This document shows, in pieces, positions 9,598 to 17,824 of a stretch of 64,000 bases of DNA (positions are counted from its first letter, which is position 1; each line of letters begins with the position of its first letter). Source of the stretch: Thioalkalivibrio versutus (GTDB taxonomy: Bacteria; Pseudomonadota; Gammaproteobacteria; Ectothiorhodospirales; Ectothiorhodospiraceae). The stretch lies in NCBI RefSeq assembly GCF_001999325.1, contig NZ_MVAR01000015.1, forward strand, positions 77,466 through 141,465, read 5' to 3'. Made by a program: the position numbers and the translations under genes. The notes below the pieces were generated by a model. That model saw nothing but the letters and a program-made list of their open reading frames with translations, did no database searches and had not been told where the DNA came from.

Positions 9598-10047
9598 TCA
9601 GGCCGCGTGGGTTTCCTTCGCCTCGCGGGCGGCCCTCGCCTGTTCCGGATCGTAGGCTGCGCCGGACCAGAGCATCTCGTAGGCGATCTCCTCGTTTCCG
9701 TTCTCGCACAGTTCCAGTACCTGCTGGAACAGGGGCTGGAAGGTCTCGCTCTGGTGCGACGCTTCGTGTTCGTCGAAGCTATTCCAGAAGGTGATGATGA
9801 GGGCTTCCTTGTCCTTCATGGGGCTCTCGACCGCCTGGCCGATGGTGGAGCCTTCATTGGAGACGGAGCCGGAGTTCAGCGCGACAAAGCCGCCGACGAA
9901 GCCGGTATCCGAGTGATAGGTCTTTACGTTCTCGCACAGGACGGCCACACGTTCCTGCAGATCGTCGATGGTGTATTCCGGCTTGAGGATCACGCGGTTG
10001 ATGGTGACGACACCGTCGGCCGGGAAGTTGTTGATCAGTTGGCTCAT
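9598..10047 (-). CDS. half-size sulfur oxygenase reductase-like protein
   Basis: A 149-residue cytoplasmic protein. Seen: Cys38 ten residues before a GFVGGF turn; ITFWNSFDEHEASH with His94 and His98; and GNEEIAYE with Glu120. Known: in archaeal SOR (about 310 residues, two ferredoxin-like domains) the catalytic Cys31 precedes a GFVGF turn, His86 and His90 lie in a TFW...HEEMH segment, and Glu114 lies before IYE. The spacing H-x3-H is identical and the Glu is two residues nearer. Cys114 falls near the SOR Cys101/Cys104 pair. Inference: a single-domain SOR relative that may bind mononuclear iron and act on sulfur or persulfide. The start has a clear GGAGAA site (ATG at 10047). It is transcribed away from an ArsR-rhodanese regulator. 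The alternative is a generic antibiotic-monooxygenase-type dimeric barrel protein. The SOR comparison is by eye and from memory. Confidence 0.6.
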   Translation of the reverse strand: MSQLINNFPADGVVTINRVILKPEYTIDDLQERVAVLCENVKTYHSDTGFVGGFVALNSGSVSNEGSTIGQAVESPMKDKEALIITFWNSFDEHEASHQSETFQPLFQQVLELCENGNEEIAYEMLWSGAAYDPEQARAAREAKETHAA

Positions 10048-10110
10048 GACGTTCTCCTGTTGCAGGGGAAGTGTGCCCGAAGGCACGGGTTGCTCGTTAA
10101 GTTAGTAAGC

Positions 10111-10143
10111 AACTTCTAATTGAAGTTCCCGAGTAAACTACTC
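10111..10143. promoter_or_regulatory. two small inverted repeats upstream of the SOR-like gene
   Basis: AACTTC-N5-GAAGTT (10111-10127) and GAGTA-N3-TACTC (10131-10143) lie side by side in an AT-richer stretch 65-95 bases upstream of the SOR-like start. They differ from the operator over the neighbouring regulator, so the SOR-like gene may answer to another factor. The binding protein is unknown. Confidence 0.35.
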
Positions 10144-10250
10144 AGGAATAGGCGAGACCCCAAAATCACCCAGAAACCGGAGGGCCCGATCCAGCGCGCC
10201 CCTGGCGGTGGGAGGATTCCTCCGCGGCCAGATCCGGGTCATCACCGGAC

Positions 10251-10279
10251 TTGCGTGCGATCCCTGGGTCATCTATCGT
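10251..10279 (+). promoter_or_regulatory. possible sigma-70 promoter of the ArsR-rhodanese gene
   Basis: TTGCGT (10251-10256), a 17-base spacer and TATCGT (10274-10279). Each hexamer matches three or four of six consensus positions. The -10 box touches the palindrome that starts at 10278, so a bound repressor would block initiation. Confidence 0.4.
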
Positions 10280-10305
10280 TCATTCCAATGAATATTGGAA
10301 TGAAC
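10278..10305. promoter_or_regulatory. 28-bp palindromic operator over the regulator start
   Basis: Perfect 12-base arms GTTCATTCCAAT and ATTGGAATGAAC flank a 4-base centre. Such ATTC/GAAT palindromes are typical of ArsR/SmtB operators. It covers two of the possible start codons of the ArsR-rhodanese gene (10288 and 10300). This suggests autorepression and argues that translation may begin at a GTG at 10309, with GGAA eight bases upstream. Confidence 0.7.
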
Positions 10306-10983
10306 ACTGTGTCCGGACGTGAACTCAAGGATCTGCTGTACGAACAGGTGGCCCGCATCGCGCGCGCCGCGGCCAGCCCGAAACGCCTGGAACTGATCGA
10401 GGTGCTGGTGCAGGGCGAAAAGAGCGTCGAGCAGCTGGCTGCGGATGCAGAGCTCAGCGTGAAGCTGACCAGTGCCCACCTGAAGGAGCTGCGCCAGGCG
10501 CGGCTGGTCGAGGCCCGGCGCGAAGGGCGCCATATGTTCTATCGCCTGGTGGATCAGCATGTCGCGGATTTCTGGGTAATGCTGCGCACCCTGGCGGAGG
10601 AGCGCCTGCTCGAATTGCAGGCCGCGACCCGCGAAATGGCCGAGGGCCCTGGCGAGCTGGCCCCGATGGCGGGCCCCGAACTGCTGGAACAGGCGCGTCG
10701 GGGCGATCTCATCGTTCTCGATGTGCGTCCCGGCATGGAATACGCGAACGCCCATCTGCCGTATGCCCGATCCATCCCGATCAGCGAGCTGCGCAATCGG
10801 CTCGGCGAGCTGCCGACCGACCGACCGGTGGTGGCTTATTGCCGCGGTCCCTACTGCCTGATGGCCAGCGAGGCTGTAGAGATCCTGGCCGCGCACGGGT
10901 TCCAGGCGACCCGCTTCGAGGATGGCGTCGCCGAATGGCGCTATCAGGGTCTGCCCATTACCCAGGACTCGGAATCCAACTAA
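10288..10983 (+). CDS. ArsR/SmtB regulator fused to a rhodanese domain
   Basis: A 231-residue transcription factor if read from 10288. Residues 10-105 form an ArsR winged helix (helix-turn-helix around VEQLAADAELSVKLTSAHLK). Residues 130-228 form a rhodanese domain with LDVRPGMEY and the active-site loop CRGPYC (Cys185, Cys190). These are the only cysteines in the protein; the ArsR part has none, unlike BigR/SqrR persulfide sensors. Sulfane sulfur is therefore probably sensed through the rhodanese loop (inference). It heads an operon with a persulfide dioxygenase-like hydrolase and an MFS carrier. The start is uncertain (10288, 10300 or GTG 10309), because the operator overlaps the first two. 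Confidence 0.85.
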   Translation: MNIGMNTVSGRELKDLLYEQVARIARAAASPKRLELIEVLVQGEKSVEQLAADAELSVKLTSAHLKELRQARLVEARREGRHMFYRLVDQHVADFWVMLRTLAEERLLELQAATREMAEGPGELAPMAGPELLEQARRGDLIVLDVRPGMEYANAHLPYARSIPISELRNRLGELPTDRPVVAYCRGPYCLMASEAVEILAAHGFQATRFEDGVAEWRYQGLPITQDSESN

Positions 10984-11021
10984 CCCAGGGAGAGACCGGA
11001 AATCGGTCCAGGAGGCACGTC

Positions 11022-11756
11022 ATGTTTTTCCATCAGCTGCCCACGCGGGAATCGTCGTTGTCCTATCTGTTCGGCTGTGGATCGCTAGGGAAGGCGATTG
11101 CCGTGGATGTGGTGGACGGCGATCAGGACTGGTTTCTGGAGCGGGCCCGCGAGGTGGGTGTCGCGATCACCCACGTGATCGATACGCATATCCATGCCGA
11201 CCACTATTCCGGCGGCCGTGATCTGGCAAGGCGTGCCGGAGCCGAGTACTGCCTGCACGCGTCGGATCGCTCGGTGGTCGAGTTCGACTTCCACGCGCTG
11301 GAGGATGGCGAGCGGATCGCGGCCGGGAATGTCGAGGTCAAGGTGATCCATACTCCGGGCCATACCGAGGACAGCGTGTGCCTGCTGGTTACCGACAAGC
11401 GTCGCGGCGATCAGCCCTGGTTCGTGTTGACCGGCGATACACTTTTTATCGGAAGCATTGGGCGCCCTGACCTGGCGGGGCGCGAGCGGGAGATGGCCGG
11501 GCGCATGTTCGACAGCCTGCAGCAACGCCTGTTGGGTCTGCCGGACGAGCTGGAGATCTACCCGGGCCATTATGCCGGGAGCGTCTGTGGCGCAGGCCTG
11601 TCCGGCAAGCCCTCGTCCACCCTGGGCTTCGAAAAGCGCTTCAACCCGGGGCTTGGGATCCGCGACCGCGAGGCGTTCGTCGATTTCCTGACCCAGGACA
11701 TCCCGCCGCGTCCTTCGGGGATGGATGCCTACGTTGCCGCGAACATCGCGGCCTGA
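11022..11756 (+). CDS. ETHE1/Blh-type metallo-hydrolase, probable persulfide dioxygenase
   Basis: A 244-residue metallo-beta-lactamase-fold protein. The metal-binding motif is THIHADH (His56, His58, Asp60, His61), with His114 in HTPGH, Asp139 in TGDT and His183 in YPGH. ETHE1-like persulfide dioxygenases oxidise glutathione persulfide to sulfite with a mononuclear iron, and the THxHADH form is typical of them. The start has an AGGAGG site seven bases upstream. It sits between the sulfur regulator and the MFS gene. Glyoxalase II activity is a less likely alternative. Confidence 0.85.
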   Translation: MFFHQLPTRESSLSYLFGCGSLGKAIAVDVVDGDQDWFLERAREVGVAITHVIDTHIHADHYSGGRDLARRAGAEYCLHASDRSVVEFDFHALEDGERIAAGNVEVKVIHTPGHTEDSVCLLVTDKRRGDQPWFVLTGDTLFIGSIGRPDLAGREREMAGRMFDSLQQRLLGLPDELEIYPGHYAGSVCGAGLSGKPSSTLGFEKRFNPGLGIRDREAFVDFLTQDIPPRPSGMDAYVAANIAA

Positions 11757-11778
11757 TCGGAAACAAGAGGGACTCGCC

Positions 11779-13098
11779 ATGACGGACCATCACAAGGCCG
11801 CGGAGGCCTATGCCCACCTGACGCACGGGATCCGGGAGAACCTCGGGCAGTTCGGTCAGCAGCTGATCCAGGTTTTCTTCGTCGGCCTGACGATCGGGAT
11901 GATGCGCACGGTCGTGCCGGCCCTGGCGGAGAGCGAATTCGGGGTGGCCGAGGGCTCGTTCATGCTGCTGACCGCGTTTGTGGTCGCCTTTGGCGTGGTG
12001 AAGGGGGCGCTCAATTTTGTTGCCGGTCGCCTGTCCGAACGGCTGGGCCGCAAGACCGTCCTGATGCTGGGCTGGGTGGCGGCGATCCCGATCCCGTTCA
12101 TGATTCTCTACGCGCCGTCCTGGAGCTGGATCGTGGCCGCGACCGTGCTGCTGGGCGTGAACCAGGGCCTGGCCTGGTCGATGACCCAGACGGCCAAGAT
12201 GGACATCACCCGTGCCGATGAACGCGGTTTCACCATGGGGATGAACGAGTTCTCCGGCTATGTCGGGGTCGCAGTGGCGGGGATCGTGACGGGCTACATG
12301 GCTGCAGCGTTCGGTCCGCGCATGGGGCTGTTGATTTTTGGCCTGGTAGTGATCGCGCTGGCGATCGTGCTGACGGTGCTGTTTGTGCGCGAGACCTTGG
12401 ACTGGGCGAAGGCCGAGGGTGCGCGGCATGCCGCGGGGCAGTCCACTGGGCCCATCCCGCGGTATTCGAAGAATATCTCCGATACGCCCAGCACCTGGGA
12501 GGTGTTCACGCTGATGTCCTGGCGCGACCGGCGCATGGCCGCGTTCAGTCAGGCGGGGCTGGTCGAGAAGTTCGTGGATGCGCTGGTGTGGGTGTTCTAT
12601 CCGGTGTTCCTCTACCAGCAGGGACTCAGCCTCGCGGCGATCGGCTGGGTGGTCGGGATCTACGGGTTTGTCTGGGGCGGATCGCAGTTCCTCACCGGCC
12701 GCCTGTCGGACCATATTGGCCGCCGGCAGCCGATTATCTGGGGCATGTGGATCTGCGGCGGCGGGGTGGCCCTGACGCTGCTGGGCGAGGGCGTGCTGTG
12801 GTGGTCGTTCGCGGCGGCGGTGACCGGTCTCGGCATGGCGCTGCTGTATCCCAACCTGAGCGCGGCAGTGGCGGATATCGCGCACCCGAACTGGCGCGGT
12901 TCGGCGATCGGGACCTACCGTTTCTGGCGGGATCTTGGCTACGGAGTGGGGGCCTTCGGGTTGGGCATCGTGGCCCATATTGGCGGGTCGGTGGTCTGGG
13001 GCTTCTGGTTCGTGGTGATCGCGATGTTTGCCTCCGGCGCCGTGGTCTGGTGGTGGGGCGAGGAGACGCATCCGCGCCTGAACCCCGACGACGATTAG
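11779..13098 (+). CDS. major facilitator superfamily transporter
   Basis: A 439-residue protein with about twelve membrane helices and the MFS loop pattern GRLSERLGRKT after helix two (about residues 83-93), repeated as GRLSDHIGRRQ in the second half. It follows the persulfide dioxygenase-like gene by 22 bases with its own AGAGGG site. Substrate cannot be read; export of sulfite or another sulfur anion would suit the operon, but this is inference. Confidence 0.85.
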   Translation: MTDHHKAAEAYAHLTHGIRENLGQFGQQLIQVFFVGLTIGMMRTVVPALAESEFGVAEGSFMLLTAFVVAFGVVKGALNFVAGRLSERLGRKTVLMLGWVAAIPIPFMILYAPSWSWIVAATVLLGVNQGLAWSMTQTAKMDITRADERGFTMGMNEFSGYVGVAVAGIVTGYMAAAFGPRMGLLIFGLVVIALAIVLTVLFVRETLDWAKAEGARHAAGQSTGPIPRYSKNISDTPSTWEVFTLMSWRDRRMAAFSQAGLVEKFVDALVWVFYPVFLYQQGLSLAAIGWVVGIYGFVWGGSQFLTGRLSDHIGRRQPIIWGMWICGGGVALTLLGEGVLWWSFAAAVTGLGMALLYPNLSAAVADIAHPNWRGSAIGTYRFWRDLGYGVGAFGLGIVAHIGGSVVWGFWFVVIAMFASGAVVWWWGEETHPRLNPDDD

Positions 13099-13127
13099 GC
13101 GTATGGCGGCTCGTCCGCCGGGCGCCG

Positions 13128-13586
13128 CTACCAGCGGCGCTTGTCCCACATCTCCGGGTTGGCCCAGAAACGGGCGTTCAGCCAGTCGGGGGTGAGCTTG
13201 TAGTCGTACAGGCTGGTGCGATAGACCGTGTGATCCGGCGCGGCCGCCTCGGCCTCCGGGTCGTGGCGGAAACCGAGGGCGAGGAAATCGTTCAGGCCCC
13301 AGCGTTCGTCGTCCCGGCGGTGCAGGATCAGCACCTCGTCGGCCCAGCGGTCGCGCAGCCCGCCCAGGAGTTGCTGGCCCGTCGTGACGTCCAGTGCGCT
13401 CAGCGTATCCGGCAGCAGGACCAGCGGCACGCGCGGCCTGGGCGGGTGCTCGAGAAATGCCGCGACGCTCTCCTGCTCCACGCCCGGAGGGCTTTCCTGG
13501 CTATCCGTGTCGGCCACAAGCAGGACGGTCCGGCCGTCGCGCAGGCGCCGCGGCAGGTGGCGGCGCAGGGCATCGATGTCGATCAA
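13128..13586 (-). CDS. conserved hypothetical protein, possibly DUF6231
   Basis: A 152-residue soluble protein, convergent with the MFS gene. The N-terminal half alternates short hydrophobic strands (RTVLLVAD, VPLVLLPD, EVLILHRR), like a nucleotide-free Rossmann fold. The C-terminus has a distinctive aromatic segment, SLYDYKLTPDWLNARFWANP. I connect this tail with DUF6231, with limited certainty. A GCGCCGCT/AGCGGCGC hairpin (13122-13140) overlaps its stop and may separate the convergent transcripts. No function is known. Confidence 0.65.
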   Translation of the reverse strand: MIDIDALRRHLPRRLRDGRTVLLVADTDSQESPPGVEQESVAAFLEHPPRPRVPLVLLPDTLSALDVTTGQQLLGGLRDRWADEVLILHRRDDERWGLNDFLALGFRHDPEAEAAAPDHTVYRTSLYDYKLTPDWLNARFWANPEMWDKRRW

Positions 13587-13691
13587 GCGGTACCTCCCCG
13601 GTGGTCTTGGTCGCCCCGTCCCGGGGCCGCGTTCGTTATACTCTAATGTACTCCCACTTCTACTGCGGACCCGTCAGAAGGAAGCCTCTCC

Positions 13692-14174
13692 ATGTCCAAG
13701 GAACTGCTGACCGAATTCCTCTCCAAACACCCGATCTCGGCGTCGCTGACGCCGGCCGAGGTCGAGATCCTTCTCGAATACCTGGAGGTGCTGGAAACCC
13801 ACCACAAGCAGGTGATCGCCGATATCGGCGAGGTCGGGGAGTCGTTGTTCTTCGTCGTCAGCGGGACCGCCGCGCTCTACCATGACGACGGCAACCAGGA
13901 GATCGAGGTCGGTCGCATGCAAACCGGCGAGCTGGCCGGGTCCATGTCGTTCTTTGACCGCGTGCCGCGCGGCGTGCGCATGCGCGCCCTGAGCGACAAT
14001 ACCCGCCTGCTGCGTCTTTCGCGCTCCATGTATGACCGCCTGCGCGTCGAGCAGCCGTACATCGCGGTGAACCTGCTGGAATTCGCCATCATCAGCCTGG
14101 ATCATCTGATCCGCCGGGTCTCCGAGGACGTGGCGACGTACGCCCACTACCTCTATTCCCCGGGCAAGAAGTAG
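13692..14174 (+). CDS. cyclic nucleotide-binding domain protein
   Basis: A 160-residue protein made of one cNMP-binding beta-barrel without a DNA-binding domain. The strands GESLFFVVSGTAALYHD and the phosphate-binding cassette region GELAGSMSFFDRVPRGVRMRA (cited only as location, about residues 77-97) are visible; the helix GELAGSMSFF replaces the usual GE(L/I)AL. It has a strong AAGGAAG ribosome site, and a TATACT hexamer at 13637-13642 could be its -10 box. Possible roles are a stand-alone sensor or protein partner; ligand unknown. Confidence 0.8.
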   Translation: MSKELLTEFLSKHPISASLTPAEVEILLEYLEVLETHHKQVIADIGEVGESLFFVVSGTAALYHDDGNQEIEVGRMQTGELAGSMSFFDRVPRGVRMRALSDNTRLLRLSRSMYDRLRVEQPYIAVNLLEFAIISLDHLIRRVSEDVATYAHYLYSPGKK

Positions 14175-14198
14175 GGCGGATCGCAGGCGGAGAGCGCC

Positions 14199-14990
14199 GT
14201 GCTCGCGTCCCTGCAGACGGTTGCCGAATACCTGTTGCTGCCCCCGGGGCTTGGGATCGCGCTGACCCTGGTCGGGGGCGCCTTCTGGCGCGCCGACTGG
14301 CGCGGGGGGCGGCCGTTATTGGCGATCGGTCTGCTGGCGCTGGTGCTGCCAAGCCTGAATGTTGTTGCCCAGCCACTGGCGCACGCCATCGAGCGCGATC
14401 TGCGCGATGCCGTGGTGGCGGTGGGGCGGGCCGATGCCATCGTGGTGCTGGGCGGCGGACGTTGGCCCGGACGCGGCGAGGACGGCGGCCGCGATGCCCT
14501 GAACCCCCAGACCCACGAGCGTCTGCGCCATGCCGCCCGGCTGCACCGCGACACCGGGCTGCCGCTGCTGGTCTCGGGCGGGCGTCCGGGCGCGTTGCCC
14601 GGGCGGCGCTCCGAGGCCGAGCTGATGGCGGCCACCCTGCAAGCCGATCTGGGGGTGCCGGTGCGCTGGCTGGAGAGCACCTCGCGCAACACCTGCGAGA
14701 ACGCCACGCACACCCGCCAGCGCCTGCAGCAAAGCGACGTGCAACGGGTGCTGGTGGTAACCCAGGCCCTGCACATGCCGCGTGCCCTGGCCTGCTTCGA
14801 ACGTGCCGGCCTGGCGGCCGACCCGGCACCGACCGGCTTTCGCGGCCCCACGGGCGATCCCCGGCGGGTCGAGGACTTCCTGCCGACCCTCGAGGCCTTG
14901 GAGACGTCGCGCTTCGCGATGCGCGAATGGCTGGCCCGCCTGGCGCGGCCGCTACGCGACCGTCTGCCGGAGCGGGGCGACCCGGCCTGA
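14199..14990 (+). CDS. YdcF/ElyC-type DUF218 protein
   Basis: A 263-residue protein with two N-terminal membrane helices (residues 10-28 and 40-58) and a DUF218 domain from about residue 78. Family landmarks are ADAIVVLGGG, LPLLVSGG, a TSRNTCENA segment (Ser/Asn-rich ligand loop) and VLVVTQALHMPRALACFERAG. ElyC-type proteins act in envelope or lipid-carrier metabolism. GTG start with GGAGAG upstream. Its stop TGA shares one base with the start of the next gene. Confidence 0.85.
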   Translation: MLASLQTVAEYLLLPPGLGIALTLVGGAFWRADWRGGRPLLAIGLLALVLPSLNVVAQPLAHAIERDLRDAVVAVGRADAIVVLGGGRWPGRGEDGGRDALNPQTHERLRHAARLHRDTGLPLLVSGGRPGALPGRRSEAELMAATLQADLGVPVRWLESTSRNTCENATHTRQRLQQSDVQRVLVVTQALHMPRALACFERAGLAADPAPTGFRGPTGDPRRVEDFLPTLEALETSRFAMREWLARLARPLRDRLPERGDPA

Positions 14991-17068
14991 TGCTCGCGCT
15001 GCGCCGTGCACCGGGCTTGTATGGCGCGGCGGCCGGGCTGGTGCTCTTTCTGCTGGCGGGTGTGGCCGTGGCCGCGGATGCGGAGGCGGAGTTCGATGGC
15101 GGCATCCAGCTGGATCTGCGGATCGAATCCCTGTTGCGCGACGATCTTGACGCGCATGGCCTGAGCACCCGTGTGCAATGGACGCGCGAAGGCCTGTCCC
15201 TGGCGATCCGCGCGGATCGCGTCGAACTCCCCGAGCCCATCGGGGCCCTGCAAGACCTGCGTGTGGAATGCAGTGATCTGCAGGTAAGTCGTGCCGAGGT
15301 CCGCTGCGATACGGCGCGACTCTGGGGTGATGCCGGGGATCTGCACCTGCGGGGTGCCCCGGTAGGCCTGTATTGGGGGCGCGAGACGGGCGCGCTTGCG
15401 CTGGCGGGTGCGTGGCCCGGTTGGTTCGGGGCGCAGGGCGATTTCCACGTGCGGCTGGATCCCGCCCGCGGCTGGGATGTGCGGGCCGATTTCGCGGGGA
15501 TCAACCTGGCGGCCCTGGCCGGTTCGGCGCGCCTGCCAATGGAGTTGCCCGTGCATCTGGGGCAGGGCACGGCGGATCTCGCGCTGCACTGGCGTGAACG
15601 CAGGCGTTCCGAGGTCACCCTGACGGTGCATGATCTCGCATTCAGCGACGATCTGGGCCTGCAGGCTGGGGAAGAACTGGACGGTCGGCTGCGCCTCGCG
15701 GGTGATGCCGACGGCTGGGATGTTGATCTGGCACTGACAGCGGGTGTGGTGTTCGTCGATCCCTGGTTTGTCGATCTGGATGCCGAGGGTCCGCTGACCC
15801 TGGACGCCCGCGGGGTGGTGGTGGACGGCGAGAGCCGAGCGGTGCGAGCGGAGTCGCTGTCACTGGATTATGGCGAGGCGGCCTCGCTGCAGGGACAGGG
15901 CCTCGCCTTCGCGCCCGAACGTGGTCTGGATGGCCAGTTCCGGGGTGAGGTCGGGGCACTTGGCGTGATCTACGAGACCGTGCTGTCGCCGTGGCTGGTG
16001 GGGACAGCCCTGGGCGAACTGGATGCCGCAGGGCGTATGACCGGCGAGGTCGAGATGCAGGCCTCCGAGCCGCACTACGCCCGGCTCGAATGGTCCGGGG
16101 TCGAGGCCCAGGACCGGCGTGGGCGTTTTGGTGTGAGCGGTGCGCAGGGCGAGCTGGACTGGTCCGCCACCGTGCCGGGTGGCCCCGGCCGCATCGGCTT
16201 TGATGCGGCCCATCTGTACGGCCTGCCGTTCGACGGGTTTTCCGCCCGGGTGCGTGCGCGGCCACAGGGGCTGGAATTGCTGGAGGCGACCGAGATCCCG
16301 ATCCTCGATGGGGGCCTGCGGGTCAGGGCCTTCAGCGTGCAGCAGACGGAGACGGGGCCGGACGTGCAGTTCCAGGGGGGGATTCGGGCGATCAGTCTGG
16401 AGTTGCTGACCGACGTGTTGGGCTGGCCTCGCTTCTCCGGTCAGGTCGCCGGGATGATCCCGCGGGTGCGCCTGGAGGACGGTGATCTGAACGTGGATGG
16501 GCGGCTGCTGGTGCAGGTATTCGATGGCGAGGTGGTGTTGCGCGATGTCTATATTCACGATCTGTTCGGGTACGCACCGGAACTCGGGCTGTCCACGCAG
16601 ATCCAGCGCCTGGACCTGGAACTGGTCACGCGGGCCTTCGATATCGGCCGGATCCAGGGACGGCTGTCGGGGCACGTGAACGACCTGGTGATGGTGGACT
16701 GGTCGCCGGTGCACATGGACCTGGAGCTGATGACACCAATGGACGATCCGGGACGGCGGCGCATCAGCCAGCGGGCGGTGGAGAACATCACCGAGCTGGG
16801 TGGCGGCCTGCAGGCGGCGGCCTCGTCGATCTTCCTGCGCGTTTTCGAGAACTTCAGCTATCGCCGCCTGGGCTTTCGCTGCGAACTGCGCGGGGACGTG
16901 TGCACGGCCTCCGGGGTGGCAGACCGCCCGGACGGCGGGTTCGTGCTGGTACAGGGCGGTGGCCTGCCGCAGATCGAGGTGATCGGCTACAACCGCCGGG
17001 TGGACTGGCCGGAACTGATCGACCGCCTGGCGACGATTCAGGGCGGCGAGGGGCCGGTCGTGCAATGA
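14990..17068 (+). CDS. YdbH-type AsmA-like intermembrane protein
   Basis: A 692-residue protein with an N-terminal signal-anchor (residues 10-30, ending in VAVAADA) and a long beta-rich body typical of bridge-like lipid transport proteins. The C-terminal part (about 430-690) matches the YdbH domain: repeated LxxPxxDxG-like strands, then NFSYRRLGFRCELRGDVC and a GYNRRVDWPELIDRL tail. In E. coli YdbH works with TamB and YhdP in phospholipid movement to the outer membrane and pairs with the lipoprotein YnbE. Here it is followed by a DUF1318 lipoprotein. It is shorter than E. coli YdbH (879 residues). Confidence 0.75.
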   Translation: MLALRRAPGLYGAAAGLVLFLLAGVAVAADAEAEFDGGIQLDLRIESLLRDDLDAHGLSTRVQWTREGLSLAIRADRVELPEPIGALQDLRVECSDLQVSRAEVRCDTARLWGDAGDLHLRGAPVGLYWGRETGALALAGAWPGWFGAQGDFHVRLDPARGWDVRADFAGINLAALAGSARLPMELPVHLGQGTADLALHWRERRRSEVTLTVHDLAFSDDLGLQAGEELDGRLRLAGDADGWDVDLALTAGVVFVDPWFVDLDAEGPLTLDARGVVVDGESRAVRAESLSLDYGEAASLQGQGLAFAPERGLDGQFRGEVGALGVIYETVLSPWLVGTALGELDAAGRMTGEVEMQASEPHYARLEWSGVEAQDRRGRFGVSGAQGELDWSATVPGGPGRIGFDAAHLYGLPFDGFSARVRARPQGLELLEATEIPILDGGLRVRAFSVQQTETGPDVQFQGGIRAISLELLTDVLGWPRFSGQVAGMIPRVRLEDGDLNVDGRLLVQVFDGEVVLRDVYIHDLFGYAPELGLSTQIQRLDLELVTRAFDIGRIQGRLSGHVNDLVMVDWSPVHMDLELMTPMDDPGRRRISQRAVENITELGGGLQAAASSIFLRVFENFSYRRLGFRCELRGDVCTASGVADRPDGGFVLVQGGGLPQIEVIGYNRRVDWPELIDRLATIQGGEGPVVQ

Positions 17069-17156
17069 GTCAGCCGCGGTGTTTGGTTACGGTTCAGGAT
17101 GATGGTGTAGATTGGGCACATGCGGGGTTCACCCGCCCGAACAAGGGATGACAGGC

Positions 17157-17786
17157 ATGAAGGCTTTGTGGAGTGTTCCGGGACTGGCTCTGATGTTCGC
17201 GCTGCTTGCGGGCTGCGTGACCATCAATATCTACTTCCCCACCGCAGCGGCGGAGGAGGCGGCGCGCGCCATCGTGCGGGATGCGCTGCAGGTGCCCGAG
17301 GCCGAGCCGGCACCGGAGCCCGAGTCCGGTGTGCAGCTGCCGCCGTCGGAGCCGCGCCACACGGGCACGGCGAGCGCCGCGCCGGTGCTGGTGTGGGTGC
17401 TGGAACGCCTGGTGAGCCCGGCCGCCGCGCAGAGCCCGGACCTGCAGATCGAGACCCCGGCCATTAACCGCATCCGGGCCTCGCTGCGCGAGCGGGGGCC
17501 GCAGCTGGCACCGCATTTCCGCAGCGGTGCGATCGGTTTCGGTAACAATGCCGATGTGGTGATCCGCGATCTCTCCGAGGTTCCGCTGCGCGATCGCAGC
17601 ACCGTGCAGCGACTGATCAGCGAGGAGAACTCGGATCGCGATTCGCTCTACCGCGAGATTGCCCGGGCCAATGACCGTCCGGACTGGGAACGCCAGATCC
17701 GCGAGACCTTTGCTCGCGTCTGGGTGGAAGAGGCCCCCTCGGGTTACTGGTACCAGGACGGCAGCGGCCAGTGGCAGCAGAAGTAA
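17157..17786 (+). CDS. DUF1318 (YdbL-type) lipoprotein
   Basis: A 209-residue lipoprotein. The signal ends in LLAGC, followed by VTINIYFPTAAAEEAA, a sequence common to DUF1318 lipoproteins. A Pro/Glu-rich linker follows, then a DUF1318 domain (about residues 95-209) ending in WVEEAPSGYWYQDGSGQWQ. E. coli has separate YnbE (lipoprotein) and YdbL (DUF1318) after YdbH; here one protein carries both a lipid anchor and the DUF1318 domain. ATG 17157 is preferred to ATG 17148 because AGGG lies ten bases upstream of it. Confidence 0.8.
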   Translation: MKALWSVPGLALMFALLAGCVTINIYFPTAAAEEAARAIVRDALQVPEAEPAPEPESGVQLPPSEPRHTGTASAAPVLVWVLERLVSPAAAQSPDLQIETPAINRIRASLRERGPQLAPHFRSGAIGFGNNADVVIRDLSEVPLRDRSTVQRLISEENSDRDSLYREIARANDRPDWERQIRETFARVWVEEAPSGYWYQDGSGQWQQK

Positions 17787-17824
17787 CGGCCAGTGAGGGA
17801 ACCCCCCATCCACGGGAGTGATGC

